A stretch of 56,354 bases of DNA from Beijerinckiaceae bacterium (GTDB lineage: Bacteria; Pseudomonadota; Alphaproteobacteria; Rhizobiales; Beijerinckiaceae): assembly GCA_947478455.1 (NCBI GenBank), contig CANJWR010000008.1, positions 1 through 56,354 of the forward strand, given 5' to 3'. Under the pieces are notes generated by a model that saw only the letters and a list, made by a program, of their open reading frames with translations, was not told where the DNA came from and searched no databases. Shown here one piece after another: positions 9,094 to 20,398 of the stretch (position 1 is the first letter of the stretch; each line of letters begins with the position of its first letter). A program made the translations under genes and the position numbers.

Positions 9094-10956
9094 ATGAGCA
9101 TCGGGACCGGAAGCGCCGGGTCGACAGGCGCTGCAAGACACGCTCGGTCGGCATCGCTTTTCGATTCACCCCTCAAAGTGGCCCTGCTGGCGGTTTTTCT
9201 CGCCCAGATCCTGTCGTTTCCGAAATTCGTAGACGTCTGGACCACGGGCATTTTTCACGACACCGACGACGCTTTGCGGCTCGTGCAGGTGCGCGACTGG
9301 ATGATTGGCCAGGGCTGGTTCGACCTCACTGTCTGGCGAATGGACCCGCCCAATGGCGTTTTCATGCATTGGTCGCGGGTGCTCGATGTACCGATTGCGG
9401 CACTGATCGGCGTGTTCGGAATCTTCGCTCAGGCCGAAACAGCCGAACGTCTGGCGCGCCTTACGTTCCCGGCTGCGATGCACATCGGCTTTTTTCTGGC
9501 GATGATCGGGCTGGGACGCAGGCTGCTGGGCGAAGGCGCTGTAGCCCTGACGGCGTTGCTAGCCCTGTTCACCACCGCCACCACCTATCAGTTCCTTCCC
9601 GGTCGGCTCGACCATCACGGCGCGCAGATCATTCTGCTGATTTTGATGATCTCCACTTCGCTTGACGCCCTGAAAGACGGAAGCGCTCGCGCCGGATTCC
9701 GGGCGGGGGCGCTGGCGGCGCTTTCGCTGGCGATCAGCGCCGAAAACCTTCCCTATCTGGTCACGCTCGCGGCCGCTTTCGGGATGATGTGGATCGTCAA
9801 AGGACCTGAGACGCAAAAGGCTTTCAGCGCTTTCGGCGCAAGCCTTGCGGTCGCCACCGCACTGGCGTTTCTTTTGACGGTCGGACCGCAACGCTATTCC
9901 TATTTCGAGTTCGACTCGCTCTCGACCACCCTGCTGGGCGCAGCCACCGTGGGCGGCGGGGCCAATGTGGCGCTTGCCGCGCTGTCGGGGCGCTGCCGGT
10001 CCGTTGCGTCGCGCATTCTGGCCGCGACCAGCGCGGTCATCGTTATGATCGCCATCGCGATTGCCGCCTGCCCGGCCATTTTGAGCGATCCGAAGCGTGC
10101 GCTTGACGCGTACGGGATGGTCGACCCCTTTGCGCGCGAGGTCTGGCTCAGTCAGGTTTCGGAAGCGCAGCCCCTTTGGTCGCTCGTGCTAATGCGCCCG
10201 CGCGACTTTCTGCCCATTGCGCTGCCGATGCTGGCCGGACTTCTGGGCATCGCGCTCGCTATTGCGGGCGACCGGAAGGCTCGGGCGCAATGGTTTGTGG
10301 TCGCAGGCTTTGGCGGCGTCGGCGTGCTGGCCGCCTGCTGGCAGGTGCGGGCCGCGACCTCGGCTGCGCCGATCCTGATTCTCGGCGGCGCTTGGGCAGT
10401 GATGCGCATCGCCGAGATGACGCGCGATGCGTCGGGAAACATTCGGCCGCTTTTGCCGCTGGCGGCCTCCCTGCCGTTTGTGACGATTTTCTGGGCGCAA
10501 GTTGCGACCATCAAGGTCTCGTCGCCCGCCACGGCCGCCGTCGCGGCTACGCCATCAAACAGCGCCGCCATTTCGTCCGAGGCCTGTTACGAAACCGCAA
10601 GTCTGCGCGCGCTGAACGCACTACCCACGAGCCTGCTGCTGAACCAGATCGATCACGCGGGCTATATTCTGGCGGAGACGCCGCACAGTGTGATCGCCTC
10701 GGCCTATCACCGCAACAATCACGGCAATCGCATCGGGCTGAACGCTTTTCTGGCGCGTCCTGATGAGGCTCACGAAATCGCGCGAGCCAGCGGCGCTAGA
10801 TATCTGGTGATCTGCCAGCCGTCGAACGAGATCGATTCCTACGCAAGCCGCGCCCCGCAGGGGCTTGCGGCGACATTGGCCCGGGGCGAGACCCCCGCAT
10901 GGCTGGTGCCTATCGCACTCGGCGCCACGCCCTATCGGGCCTACGAAATCCGCTGA
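9094..10956 (+). CDS. GT-C-like multi-pass membrane protein, copy 1
   Basis: A 620-residue protein of about ten or more hydrophobic segments with a periplasmic-looking C-terminal part. I do not recognise a named family. The first loop has DTDDALRLVQVRDW (Asp58, Asp59) and FMHWSR (90-95); a second loop has LPGRLDHHGAQ; the C-terminal part has a TPH...YHR motif. An acidic pair in the first periplasmic loop is the usual signature of GT39/GT83-like GT-C enzymes, which use polyprenyl-phosphate sugars. All these motifs recur in the gene at 12757-14532, so the two are paralogues. The ATG at 9094 is chosen because upstream sequence is antisense to the GT2 gene. Function is inferred, not shown. Confidence 0.7.
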   Translation: MSIGTGSAGSTGAARHARSASLFDSPLKVALLAVFLAQILSFPKFVDVWTTGIFHDTDDALRLVQVRDWMIGQGWFDLTVWRMDPPNGVFMHWSRVLDVPIAALIGVFGIFAQAETAERLARLTFPAAMHIGFFLAMIGLGRRLLGEGAVALTALLALFTTATTYQFLPGRLDHHGAQIILLILMISTSLDALKDGSARAGFRAGALAALSLAISAENLPYLVTLAAAFGMMWIVKGPETQKAFSAFGASLAVATALAFLLTVGPQRYSYFEFDSLSTTLLGAATVGGGANVALAALSGRCRSVASRILAATSAVIVMIAIAIAACPAILSDPKRALDAYGMVDPFAREVWLSQVSEAQPLWSLVLMRPRDFLPIALPMLAGLLGIALAIAGDRKARAQWFVVAGFGGVGVLAACWQVRAATSAAPILILGGAWAVMRIAEMTRDASGNIRPLLPLAASLPFVTIFWAQVATIKVSSPATAAVAATPSNSAAISSEACYETASLRALNALPTSLLLNQIDHAGYILAETPHSVIASAYHRNNHGNRIGLNAFLARPDEAHEIARASGARYLVICQPSNEIDSYASRAPQGLAATLARGETPAWLVPIALGATPYRAYEIR

Positions 10957-10970
10957 AAAAGCCGAATTGA

Positions 10971-10997
10971 AAAGGCCGGGCTTCTGGCCCGGCCTTT
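10971..10997. terminator. Bidirectional hairpin terminator between convergent genes
   Basis: Two perfect 11-base arms (10971-10981 and 10987-10997) enclose a 5-base loop. The stem begins AAA and ends TTT, so each strand carries a short T run. It lies between the convergent GT-C copy 1 and the flavoprotein gene. Confidence 0.75.
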
Positions 10998-11036
10998 CGA
11001 AAACTCATTCTTCAGAACTTGTTTCGCACGCGCAGA

Positions 11037-12545
11037 TCAGCTTGCTGCGCGCACTTTCTCCGGCACCAGACGCACGCTCGACAGCGCCTCCGATGCGCCG
11101 GATTCGCCGGCCTCATGATATTCGGCGTCTTCGTTGACGTTCCAGATGTCGTAGACGAGCTTGCCGGCTTGTATGTTTTCCGCCGTCAGCATGGCGGTCA
11201 TCATCGCGTGGTCCTGATTGTTGTACTTGTGCATGCCGTTGCGGCCCACAAGATGCAGGGTCGGATAGCGAGTCGCCAGTTCGTCGCGGATCGAGCCGAC
11301 GCGCTCGCGGTAACCTTCGTCGTAAACCGGATAGGCCTTCTTCTGGCGCACGATGCAGCCGTCGAGAATCTCGTCTTCCTGCGCGAGGCCGATGATGGCG
11401 AGTTCCTTCTTCGCCAGAGCGATCAGTTCCTCGTCGCTGGCGGTCCAGAGGCCATCGCCCTCGAAGCAGAAATATTCGAGACCCAGACAGGCGAGATTCG
11501 GATCGGGCACCATTTCGGGCGACCATGAACGGAAGTTCTGGATGCGGCCGACTTTCACGCTCGGTTCGTGGATATAGATCCAGTTGTCGGGGAACAGATC
11601 CGGCTTGTTGACCACTAACGCCACCGTGATGAAATCGCGATAACGCAGATTGTCAGCGGCCGCCATGCAATCCGGCAGCGGATCAATGGCGCGGACCAGT
11701 TCGCGGATCGGGGCGGACGAAATGACGTGGCGCGCGCTGAACTGCGCAATACTGCCATCTTCACGTTTTGCCTCGATGGACCAGCGCTGCGCGGCTTCAT
11801 CGAAGTGCAGACGATGCAGTGAATGACCCATATGGATTTCGCCACCCTGCGCGCGCGTCTTGGCGGCGGCGGCGTCCCACATCATGCCCGGACCCTTGCG
11901 GGGATAGCGGAAGCTCTCGATGAGAGTCTTGATCACTTCGCCCTTCGAATTCGTGCCAGAACCGTTCGGGGCGATGGAATTGCGCAAAGCGTTCGCCATC
12001 GCAGACCAGAGATCGAGCCCCTTGATGCGCTGCGCGGCCCAGTCGGCGGAGATTTCGTCGCACGACATGCCCCACACCTTTTCGGTGTAGGTCTTGAAGA
12101 AGATCGAGAACAGACGCTCGCCGAACTGGTTCGCCACCCATTCGTGGAAAGTCTCGGTCTTTTCGAGCGGGAACATCTGCCGGTACATGAACGACAGAAC
12201 GCACATGGCGCTTTCGATGTAGCCGAGGTTGCCGAGCGCCTCGAAGGCCTTCAGCGGATAGGAATAATATTTCCCGTCGTAATAGATGCGCGACATGCGC
12301 GGACGCTCAATGAAGTCCTGCGGCAGGATCTCGTTCCACAGATCCACCACTTCGCGCGAGCGCGAAAAGAAGCGATGCCCGCCGATGTCGAACAGGAAAC
12401 CCTTGTAATTTGCGGTGCGGCTGATGCCGCCCACATAGGTCGGGTCGGCCTCGATCACTGTCGTCTTGATGCCTTTTTTGGTCAAAAGGTAGGACGACGT
12501 GAGGCCAGCCGGGCCGGCGCCGATAACAAAAACATCATTGGTCAT
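11037..12545 (-). CDS. FAD-dependent oxidoreductase, UDP-galactopyranose-mutase-like
   Basis: A 502-residue flavoprotein starting with the dinucleotide-binding fold [14 protein letters not shown] (GxGxxG at 9-14), then an acidic strand end (VIEADP), GGISRT and a DIGGHRFF segment typical of the UGM/protoporphyrinogen-oxidase/amine-oxidase superfamily. [17 protein letters not shown] is a conserved internal block, and [15 protein letters not shown] near the C-terminus matches the final FAD-contact region. UGM enzymes convert UDP-galactopyranose to UDP-galactofuranose; whether this one does is unproven. MTNDVF at 12545 is the natural start, but the frame continues to a GTG at 12605. It lies between two GT-C-like paralogues and near a GT2, which favours a sugar-nucleotide role. 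Confidence 0.75.
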   Translation of the reverse strand: MTNDVFVIGAGPAGLTSSYLLTKKGIKTTVIEADPTYVGGISRTANYKGFLFDIGGHRFFSRSREVVDLWNEILPQDFIERPRMSRIYYDGKYYSYPLKAFEALGNLGYIESAMCVLSFMYRQMFPLEKTETFHEWVANQFGERLFSIFFKTYTEKVWGMSCDEISADWAAQRIKGLDLWSAMANALRNSIAPNGSGTNSKGEVIKTLIESFRYPRKGPGMMWDAAAAKTRAQGGEIHMGHSLHRLHFDEAAQRWSIEAKREDGSIAQFSARHVISSAPIRELVRAIDPLPDCMAAADNLRYRDFITVALVVNKPDLFPDNWIYIHEPSVKVGRIQNFRSWSPEMVPDPNLACLGLEYFCFEGDGLWTASDEELIALAKKELAIIGLAQEDEILDGCIVRQKKAYPVYDEGYRERVGSIRDELATRYPTLHLVGRNGMHKYNNQDHAMMTAMLTAENIQAGKLVYDIWNVNEDAEYHEAGESGASEALSSVRLVPEKVRAAS

Positions 12546-12756
12546 AGGTGGGGCAACAACGTCTTGAGGAAGCGCATACAGTCCGAACGAAACTGCTTCC
12601 CTCACATTGCCTCACAGAGGTTGCCAAACTGTTTTCGAGCGAAATCATTCGACAAATCTTTCTGCCGCACAGAAAGCATTTGTTAACCATGCGCCTAGGG
12701 TCTTTGGTTACCGCGGGCCTGTATGGAGTGCGGATGAATTGGCGCCGGGGAACGAC

Positions 12757-14532
12757 ATGAGTGATGGAACTGCGCGCGGACCGGTGGGTCCGTCTGCGGC
12801 GGATCGCGATGAATTTATTGCGGCCTTCGCACGTCTGCCGGTGCTGGCTGTATCCGCCATCTTCTGGGCGCTTTTGGCCGTCGCACTGCTAAGCAATTTC
12901 TGGGGCGCGTCACAGATTCGCATCGCCACGCCGGACGACGCCATGCGGCTTGTCGAAGTGCGCGCCTTTCTCGATGGCGCGGCCTGGTTCAATCCCGTGG
13001 AACCGCGCATTGGACTCGACGGTACATATCTCACCCACTGGTCGCGTCTGATCGACGCGCCGATTGCGTTGATGATGCGCGTTTTCGGCGAGACCTTTGC
13101 GCTTGCCGCCTGGCCGCTTCTGCTCCTGCTCGTCACCATCATGTCCATGGCGGCGATGGCCGAACGCGTTGCGGGGCGACAGGCGGGATTGATCGCGGCC
13201 TTGTTCGGCGCGCTTTGTCTGGCGGGCTTCTCGCAATTCCGCCCTGGAATCATTCATCACCACAATGCGCAGCTCGCAGCATCAGCGGCGTTCGTGGCGC
13301 TTTTGCTCGCAGCGCCCGCTAGCCGGTTTGCGGCTGTCGGAGCAGGTTTTGCGGGCGCGCTGGCGCTGGCGTTCGGACTTGAATCCGTGCCGGTACTGGC
13401 TGTCGCCATCGCGTTTTATGTCCTTCGTTTCGTCTGGTCGCCGCAGGATTCACGCAATCCGGGGCTGTTCGGACTTTCATTCGCGGCATTCACAGGGCTC
13501 TTGTTTGTTGTCACGATCCCACCGTCACGCTGGTCCGTAACCGAATGCGATGCGCTGGCGCTTAACACCTTGTTGCTCGCCACAATCGGCGGCATCGGCC
13601 TTTTTCTGGTCGAACAGACGACTTCCCTGCGTTCGCTTGGCCTTAGACTCGCGGGCATGATTGCAGTTGCGGTCGTTGCTGTCGGAGCCTTCGTGGCGAG
13701 TGATCGATCCTGCCTTGCAGGGCCATACGGGCATTTCGATCCGGCGCTCTGGCCGGTCTGGCTCGATTATGTGGCCGAGATGCTGTCGGCGAAAAAGCTA
13801 GCGGCCGTGGAGCCGATTGGCGCCGCGCTCTATTTTTCGTTTCCGGCCTTGGCGCTCGCGGGCGCGGCTTACATTCTCTGGCGGGACCGCAACTGGAATT
13901 CCGTCATGCTGGCGGTGAATTTTCTCGCCTTGTTCGCCATCGCTGTGATGCATGTGCGCGGCGTGCTCTATGCGAGTTTCTATGCTGTGCCGGTGATGGC
14001 GATTGCGATTGCAAAACTGCGCGATGCAGGCTCCTTCCAATCGGTTCGCGCCATTGCAATTGCGTTGGCGATCGCCAATCCAGCCTTTGTGGCCGTGGCT
14101 GCTGTGGCGATTGTGCCGGAGAACGAGGACAGCGCGCCGCCATCGGCAAAAGGCGCAGCCTGTTTTGATACTGCGGCCTACAAGACGCTGGCGCAATTGC
14201 CGCCGGGTCTCGTGCTCGCCCAACTCGATCTCGCAACTTACGTGCTGGCGCATACGCCGCATCGCGTCGTCATGGGGCCTTATCACCGGCTGGATCGCGA
14301 TCTGGTGTTTGCGCGAAAGCTGATTGCCGGGCCGCCGGCGGATGCGGAAGCACCGTTGCGAAAGTCGGGCGTGACCTACGTCGTCGATTGCGCCGGACTA
14401 TTGGACCGATTTGCAGATCGCAAGGAACCAATGTCGTTTCGCACAGCCCTGACAGGCGGCTATGCGCCGGCATTTCTGACGCCAGTTCCGATGGGCGGTT
14501 CGCCCTTGCTGGTGTGGCGCATGGAGCCCTGA
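12757..14532 (+). CDS. GT-C-like multi-pass membrane protein, copy 2
   Basis: A 591-residue multi-helix membrane protein, paralogous to the product of 9094-10956. Shared landmarks in the same order are PDDAMRLVEVRAF (Asp60, Asp61), LTHWSRLID (92-100), FRPGIIHHHNAQ, ALPxxLxLxQxD-like LPPGLVLAQLD and TPHRVVMGPYHR. Identity is modest, so the duplication is old. The likely role by analogy with GT39/GT83 enzymes is transfer of a sugar from a polyprenyl-phosphate carrier on the periplasmic side. The ATG at 12757 is preferred over earlier in-frame codons, because the upstream residues look like translated leader. The ribosome-binding site is weak. Function is inferred from motifs and neighbours only. 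Confidence 0.7.
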   Translation: MSDGTARGPVGPSAADRDEFIAAFARLPVLAVSAIFWALLAVALLSNFWGASQIRIATPDDAMRLVEVRAFLDGAAWFNPVEPRIGLDGTYLTHWSRLIDAPIALMMRVFGETFALAAWPLLLLLVTIMSMAAMAERVAGRQAGLIAALFGALCLAGFSQFRPGIIHHHNAQLAASAAFVALLLAAPASRFAAVGAGFAGALALAFGLESVPVLAVAIAFYVLRFVWSPQDSRNPGLFGLSFAAFTGLLFVVTIPPSRWSVTECDALALNTLLLATIGGIGLFLVEQTTSLRSLGLRLAGMIAVAVVAVGAFVASDRSCLAGPYGHFDPALWPVWLDYVAEMLSAKKLAAVEPIGAALYFSFPALALAGAAYILWRDRNWNSVMLAVNFLALFAIAVMHVRGVLYASFYAVPVMAIAIAKLRDAGSFQSVRAIAIALAIANPAFVAVAAVAIVPENEDSAPPSAKGAACFDTAAYKTLAQLPPGLVLAQLDLATYVLAHTPHRVVMGPYHRLDRDLVFARKLIAGPPADAEAPLRKSGVTYVVDCAGLLDRFADRKEPMSFRTALTGGYAPAFLTPVPMGGSPLLVWRMEP

Positions 14533-14634
14533 GCTGTCTTCGCAAAGCCGCAATCATGGACAAACCTTAATTTGAAAGCGGCCCCGGTCGCGATTATCAG
14601 ATTCGGGCGACGTGATCGCAAGGAGATGCCAACG

Positions 14635-15375
14635 ATGAAAGCTCGTCTCGGACTCGCGCTTGCCGCTGCTGCGTTAATTGGCGGCGGAACCCTCATGGCC
14701 GTTCAGGCCGACGCTCAGAACGGGCCGCCTCCGGGTGACCGGCCAGCCGATGCCCGCCCTGCGCCCGGCGATGGGCCTGGCCCTCGCGACAATGCGGGAC
14801 GCCGCGACAACGCGGGACGCGACAGGATGGACCGTCGTGAGCGCGCCGACCGCGATCGCGGCGGCGACCGTCGCGATGATCGTCGCCAGCGTCCGCCATT
14901 GACGGCAGAAGACCGCGCCGCCTTTTTCGACGCCCGCCTCGCCGGCGTGCATGCCGGCCTGAAGCTCAGCGCCGATCAGGAAAAACTATGGGGGCCAGTC
15001 GAATCCGCCGCCCGCGACATGGTCAAAACCATGATGGAGCTTCGCGAAAAGGCCCGCACAGCCGGTCAGCCCGCAGGTCCGTTCGAGCGCATGAAAGCTG
15101 CCGGCGACGCCAGTTCTGCTCGCGGTGCGGCGCTGACCAAAATGGCTGATGCGGCGCAACCCCTCTGGGCCACACTCACAGACGACCAGAAGCGTCGTTT
15201 CCGCGCGCTGTCGGGCGGCATGATGGAAGGTGGGCGCGAAGGCATGGGACCGGTCGGTCGTGGACCGGGTCGGGACAATGATCGCGGCCCCGGCATGATG
15301 CGCCGTGGCGACAATCAGGACGTCCGTCCCTTCCGGCTCGGCTCCATGGGGCCGGTCGACCGGGTTTATCCCTAG
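14635..15375 (+). CDS. Secreted Spy/CpxP-like LTXXQ-motif protein
   Basis: A 246-residue secreted protein. Residues 1-28 form a signal peptide (MKAR start, Leu/Ala core, ending QADAQ). A linker (about 30-88) is strongly enriched in Pro, Gly, Asp and Arg. The helical domain carries two LTXXQ-like motifs, LSADQ (111-115) and LTDDQ (181-185), the mark of the Spy/CpxP/ZraP periplasmic chaperone superfamily. The tail is again Gly/Arg/Met-rich. AAGGAG lies 9 bases before the ATG at 14635; the ATG at 14626 touches it and is rejected. A periplasmic chaperone or envelope-stress role is likely by family; the charged low-complexity linker is unusual. Confidence 0.75.
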   Translation: MKARLGLALAAAALIGGGTLMAVQADAQNGPPPGDRPADARPAPGDGPGPRDNAGRRDNAGRDRMDRRERADRDRGGDRRDDRRQRPPLTAEDRAAFFDARLAGVHAGLKLSADQEKLWGPVESAARDMVKTMMELREKARTAGQPAGPFERMKAAGDASSARGAALTKMADAAQPLWATLTDDQKRRFRALSGGMMEGGREGMGPVGRGPGRDNDRGPGMMRRGDNQDVRPFRLGSMGPVDRVYP

Positions 15376-15422
15376 ACCTTGACGCCCTGCCCCCCTACCT
15401 TTCGGGAAACCGGGAGGAATGG

Positions 15423-16529
15423 GTGAGCGAACAAATTCAATCGGGGGCCGCGTCGCCAGACGAAGGCCCCCTCTGCATTTCGAAGCAGGGCTATTTCTTT
15501 GTCGGCGGGCAATATTTCGAGGGTCCGGACGGTCGCTACATGGGCGGCCAGATGTATGTCGAATACCAGATCCCGCACGATCAGAAGCATCCGTACCCGG
15601 TCGTGTTCTTTTCGGGCGGCGGCCAAAGCGGGCTGAACTATACCGGCACGCCGGATGGCCGCGAGGGCTGGGCGCAGTTCTTCCTGCGGCGCGGTTATGC
15701 GGTCTATATGCTCGACCAGCCCGCCCGCGCCCGCTCGCCCTCGCATCCGGAAATGGGCGTGCAAACGCGCCATTCGGTCGCCCGCGTCGAGCAGCAGTTC
15801 ACAGCGCCGTCCCGCAAGCCGATGTGGCCGCAGGCGGCGCTGCACACGCAATTTCCCGGGGCGGGCGTCGAGGGCGACCCGACCTTCGATCAATGTTTCG
15901 CCCAGAACTTTCCGTCGCTGGCCAACTTCGCCCGCCAGCAGGAACTCAACCGGGACGCCGGCGCAGCGCTGCTCGACAAGATCGGGCCGGCGATCCTTCT
16001 CACCCATTCACAATCGGGAACCTTCGGGTGGCTGGTGGCGGACGCAAGGCCCGGGCTGGTGAAAGCCATTCTGGCGATGGAGCCGTCCGGCCCGCCGGTG
16101 CGGGATAATGTGACGAATGGCGCGCCTCACTGGTTCGAGGACGGGCGGCTGACCAAGCCTTATGGACTCACGGCCCCGCCGCTCGCCTACGATCCGCCCC
16201 TGAAATCTGCCGATGAATTGAAATTCGTCCGGCAGGATGCGCCGGATGGAGACGGCCTCGTACGTTGCTGGGGGCAGGCCGAACCCGCCCGGCAATTGAC
16301 CAATCTGCGCGATGTTCCGGTGCTGGTCGTGATGGGAGAGGCCTCGTATCACGCGCCCTACGACCATTGCACAGTCGCTTATCTGCGGCAGGCAGGCGTG
16401 CAGGTGGATTTCGTCCGCCTCGCCGATCTGGGCATGGCCGGCAACGGACACATGCTGATGATCGAGAAGAACAATCGCGAGATCGCAGCGGTGGCGGAGG
16501 AATGGGTGCGGAGACGATTTGCGCCCTGA
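15423..16529 (+). CDS. Alpha/beta hydrolase, esterase-like
   Basis: A 368-residue alpha/beta hydrolase. FFSGGGQSGLNYTGTPDGR (62-80) resembles an oxyanion-hole loop. The nucleophile elbow reads THSQSG (194-199) instead of GxSxG; Ser196 is the positional nucleophile. A catalytic His is likely in GNGHMLMIE (about 346-354). This arrangement recalls the bacterial esterase 713 group, where an SHSQSG elbow is known to me, but the substrate is not predictable. The GTG at 15423 follows GGGAGGA by a good distance; the ATG four bases earlier is out of frame. No clear signal peptide is visible. It shares a terminator with the convergent pnp. Confidence 0.7.
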   Translation: MSEQIQSGAASPDEGPLCISKQGYFFVGGQYFEGPDGRYMGGQMYVEYQIPHDQKHPYPVVFFSGGGQSGLNYTGTPDGREGWAQFFLRRGYAVYMLDQPARARSPSHPEMGVQTRHSVARVEQQFTAPSRKPMWPQAALHTQFPGAGVEGDPTFDQCFAQNFPSLANFARQQELNRDAGAALLDKIGPAILLTHSQSGTFGWLVADARPGLVKAILAMEPSGPPVRDNVTNGAPHWFEDGRLTKPYGLTAPPLAYDPPLKSADELKFVRQDAPDGDGLVRCWGQAEPARQLTNLRDVPVLVVMGEASYHAPYDHCTVAYLRQAGVQVDFVRLADLGMAGNGHMLMIEKNNREIAAVAEEWVRRRFAP

Positions 16530-16579
16530 GCAGATTTGGGGGCAGCAGTTCGGGAACGTCGGGCTGTTTGATCGACAAC

Positions 16580-16610
16580 AAAAAAGGCGGCCTCTTGCGA
16601 GACCGCCTTT
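16580..16610. terminator. Bidirectional terminator between esterase gene and pnp
   Basis: Arms AAAGGCGG (16583-16590) and CCGCCTTT (16603-16610), with an inner CTC/GAG stem, make a strong hairpin. On the minus strand it is followed by TTTTTTGTTG, a clear intrinsic terminator for pnp. On the plus strand the T run is weaker (CTTTCTGATTT). Confidence 0.85.
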
Positions 16611-16635
16611 CTGATTTCACGCAGAAGCGTAAAAC

Positions 16636-18807
<2,172 letters not shown>

Positions 18808-18991
18808 GTTTCTTTGTCTTTCATGGTTCGGGAAAGCCGATGGGCCATGAGCAAGACGGCGAGACGCTGCGGCGATCCGCTACAGCGTCCGGCGATCCTG
18901 CCCCCGACCGGGCCTCGTCCCGTTTGAACCGGCAGCCCCATGCCGCCGGTCCGGTTACGCGTTAAACGCGCCGCAATAAACGCAAATGGCT

Positions 18992-19010
18992 GGGCGGCCT
19001 TGCGCCGCCC
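18992..19010 (-). terminator. Hairpin after rpsO, partial terminator
   Basis: GGGCGGC (18992-18998) pairs with GCCGCCC (19004-19010) around a 5-base loop, 9 bases after the rpsO stop on the minus strand. The bases that follow are moderately T-rich (CATTTGCGTTTATT). This resembles the leaky terminator or RNA-processing region known between rpsO and pnp in other bacteria. Confidence 0.5.
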
Positions 19011-19018
19011 GGCGCAGA

Positions 19019-19288
19019 TTAGCGACGGATGCCGAGACGCTCGATGAGAGTCTTGTAACGAGCCTGATCCTGCTTCTTGACGTAGTCGAGGAGCTGGCGG
19101 CGCTGGGAGACGAGCTTCAGAAGACCGCGGCGGGAATGGTTATCCTTGACGTGGGTCTTGAAGTGGTCGGTCAGATTGGCGATGCGCTCGGTGAGGATCG
19201 CAACCTGCACCTCGGGCGAACCCGTGTCGCCGGCCTTCGTCGCATAGTCCTTGATGAGCGCCTGCTTGCGCTCGTTCGTGATCGACAT
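19019..19288 (-). CDS. rpsO: 30S ribosomal protein S15
   Basis: S15 binds 16S rRNA in the central domain and helps form a bridge to the 50S subunit. The product is 89 residues, the family length, from [12 protein letters not shown] through [32 protein letters not shown] and the LIERLGIRR end. The frame extends upstream of 19288 but only the ATG at 19288 gives the conserved N-terminus. In other bacteria S15 represses its own mRNA; the 192-base gap upstream to truB may carry its leader and own promoter, but I could not identify a structure there. Confidence 0.98.
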   Translation of the reverse strand: MSITNERKQALIKDYATKAGDTGSPEVQVAILTERIANLTDHFKTHVKDNHSRRGLLKLVSQRRQLLDYVKKQDQARYKTLIERLGIRR

Positions 19289-19480
19289 CGGTTTTTCCTT
19301 TTGGTGAGAAGTTGGCCGGCTCCGGATAGTCCGGAAACCGGTGTTCTGGATCCGCTGACGGCCGGGCCGGGATGTCGTCCAGCGCGGTCGTGAAAACACG
19401 GATAGCGCGGGGTTCGTCCCCGCGCTGGGGGCTGTATACACGAAAATGGCGGGAAGGCCAGTGCGGGTTCGGGGTGCGCG

Positions 19481-20386
19481 TCACATCGGCAGATTGAACA
19501 CCCGGTGCGGCACGAGTTCGCCGCTTTCCACCGGGCCGAACGCCACCGGCACGCCACCGCAGGCCGCATAGACGATGCCGCCAGCAGGCGCATCGCGCCC
19601 GCGCAGAAGGAGCGACTGGCCGCGCCGCAGACGAGCGGCCGCATCGCGGTCGACCACAACGCAGGGCAATTCGGTCAGGCCGGCCTCCACCGACAGGAGC
19701 GAGTCACCCACGGTTTCAGGCGCTTCCGCCAGTTCGTCGAGTGAAATGGCGTCAGCTTCCTGAAAAGGTCCGACGCGAGTGCGGCGCAGCGTCGTCACAT
19801 GCCCGAAGCAGCCAAGCAGACGGCCCAGATCGCGCGCGATGGCGCGCACATAGGTGCCCTTGCCGCAACGTGCCTCGATCACCGAACAAACCTCGTCGCT
19901 GCTGATGAGTTCGAGCGAATGGATCGTCACTGGGCGCGGCGGGATCTCCACCACCTCGCCGTCGCGGGCCATGTCGTAAGCGCGTTCGCCGTTGATCTTG
20001 ATGGCCGAATAGGCCGGCGGCGTCTGCATGATGGTGCCGATGAAATTAGGCAGCAATTCCTCGACGGAATCAGCCGCTGGCCGCAAATCCGAGGTGCGCA
20101 CAACCTTGCCGTCTGAATCGTCGGTGTCGGTCTCTGCGCCCCAGGTTACGGTGAACCGGTAGGCCTTCTCGCCATCCTGCACAAACGGCACCGTCTTCGT
20201 TGCCTCGCCAAATGCGACCGGGAGAATGCCCGAGGCGAGCGGATCGAGCGTACCGGCATGCCCGGCCTTCTTGGCGTTGAACAGAAACTTCAGACGCGAG
20301 ACGGCCTGTGTCGACGTCATGCCCACAGGCTTGTCGAGAATCAGCCAGCCGTTGACTTCAACGCGTTTGGAACGGGGGGCATTCAT
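19481..20386 (-). CDS. truB: tRNA pseudouridine(55) synthase
   Basis: TruB makes pseudouridine 55 in the T-loop of tRNAs. The 301-residue protein has GWLILDKPVGMTS near the start and the catalytic Asp48 in AGHAGTLDPLASG, at the same position as E. coli Asp48. GERAYDMARDGE and RCGKGTYVRAIARDLG are further TruB blocks. The ATG at 20386 is chosen; a TTG directly before it is the alternative. It starts 12 bases after the rbfA stop and belongs to the rimP-nusA-infB operon. Confidence 0.96.
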   Translation of the reverse strand: MNAPRSKRVEVNGWLILDKPVGMTSTQAVSRLKFLFNAKKAGHAGTLDPLASGILPVAFGEATKTVPFVQDGEKAYRFTVTWGAETDTDDSDGKVVRTSDLRPAADSVEELLPNFIGTIMQTPPAYSAIKINGERAYDMARDGEVVEIPPRPVTIHSLELISSDEVCSVIEARCGKGTYVRAIARDLGRLLGCFGHVTTLRRTRVGPFQEADAISLDELAEAPETVGDSLLSVEAGLTELPCVVVDRDAAARLRRGQSLLLRGRDAPAGGIVYAACGGVPVAFGPVESGELVPHRVFNLPM

Positions 20387-20398
20387 CAATCAGCCAAT

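Noticed and set aside
12680-12690. TTAACCAT-like CtrA half-site upstream of GT-C copy 2
   Set aside because: There is no second TTAA at the required spacing, so chance is the simpler explanation.
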